Shown here one piece after another: positions 5,072 to 5,220 of a stretch of 5,220 nucleotides of DNA (positions are counted from its first letter, which is position 1; each line of letters begins with the position of its first letter). This DNA comes from Phoenicibacter sp963592435. Its GTDB lineage: Bacteria; Actinomycetota; Coriobacteriia; Coriobacteriales; Eggerthellaceae. The notes beneath the pieces were generated by a model, which made no database searches, was not told the origin of the DNA, and worked only from the letters and a program-made list of their open reading frames with translations. Where the stretch lies: positions 1-5,220 of the forward strand of contig CAVAWT010000063.1 in assembly GCA_963592435.1 (NCBI GenBank), given 5' to 3'. The translations under genes and the position numbers were made by a program.

Positions 5072-5219
5072 ATATGACATAAACGGCTCGGTTATTCAAT
5101 AATTTTAGAATTAATTTTTTTCCACTCAGAAATTCTCGATTTCGCCCCGTAGCTTCGAGACCATCTGCTCTTTCGATCCTGTTTTTGTTTTGGAACACAT
5201 CTTCTTTATGCAATACCGA
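5070..5219 (-). CDS. possible 3' end of an unidentified gene, cut by the window edge
   Basis: On the minus strand a frame is open from the right edge for 49 codons and stops with TAA at 5070-5072, 3 nt before the stem of the bidirectional terminator. The peptide ends LILKLLNNRAVYVI. I do not recognise a family. The tight stop-to-terminator spacing favours a real gene end. The length alone does not, because an open stretch of this size can occur by chance. A second minus-strand frame is also open from the edge, for about 29 codons, and it contains an internal ATG, so the frame choice is uncertain. Confidence 0.3.
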   Translation of the reverse strand, partial: SVLHKEDVFQNKNRIERADGLEATGRNREFLSGKKLILKLLNNRAVYVI

Positions 5220-5220
5220 A

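Noticed and set aside
5010..5102. Plus-strand frame continuing past the pilin remnant in another phase
   Set aside because: It runs through the terminator stem and shows no LPXTG or other pilin motif. It is short enough to be open by chance.
4761..5160. Weak inverted similarity between 4761-4786 and the minus strand near 5125-5155 (GAAGCT, CGG and ATCGAG blocks)
   Set aside because: The match is short and gapped, and it does not extend. It is not strong enough to call a flanking inverted repeat.

Overview
The window holds one complete gene, a 1236-residue secreted papain-fold cysteine protease on the minus strand (984-4694). It lies between repeat-rich, gene-poor DNA. The protein has an N-terminal signal peptide, a C1-type protease domain with visible Gln/Cys/His/Asn catalytic residues, a probable lectin-like domain, seven Listeria-Bacteroides (InlB B-type) repeats and three C-terminal DUF5648-type repeats. 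This architecture, a purine-rich ribosome binding site and a SpaA-type pilin remnant point to a Gram-positive, probably anaerobic and host-associated bacterium (Bacillota or Actinomycetota such as Coriobacteriia). The exact lineage cannot be told from the sequence.

Layout. Bases 1-983 hold no convincing gene. They contain, in order: a possible terminator ending in a run of 13 T; a tandem array of a REP-like palindrome (core GGGTCTGACCC, about 33 bp period); a 155-bp imperfect inverted-repeat element (316-470); two copies of a 31-bp direct repeat (503-533, 680-710); a second REP-like array (579-658); and four tandem 59/60-bp units in A-B-A-B order (710-934). Each of those units can form a bulged hairpin. 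An inverted, diverged copy of the A unit follows at once (927-992), and the protease stop codon lies inside it.

Bases 4695-4763 hold the ribosome binding site and an extended -10 promoter of the protease gene. A third REP-like array (4788-4843) lies just upstream, so the gene has the same repeat family on both sides. It is followed directly by a 49-codon plus-strand remnant of a SpaA/Cna-B pilin-type domain (4852-4998), a strong bidirectional terminator (about 5037-5071), and an open minus-strand frame running off the right edge (5070-5219) that may be the 3' end of another gene.

How it may fit together (inference): the protease is exported and probably stays at the cell surface through its repeat-rich C-terminal half. 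The surroundings look like an accessory surface-protein locus that has been rearranged: a broken pilin gene, and extragenic palindromes of the kind spread by IS200/REP-associated (RAYT) transposases. No transposase lies in the window. The most unusual material is the paired hairpin repeat array next to the gene's 3' end and the REP-like arrays flanking the gene.
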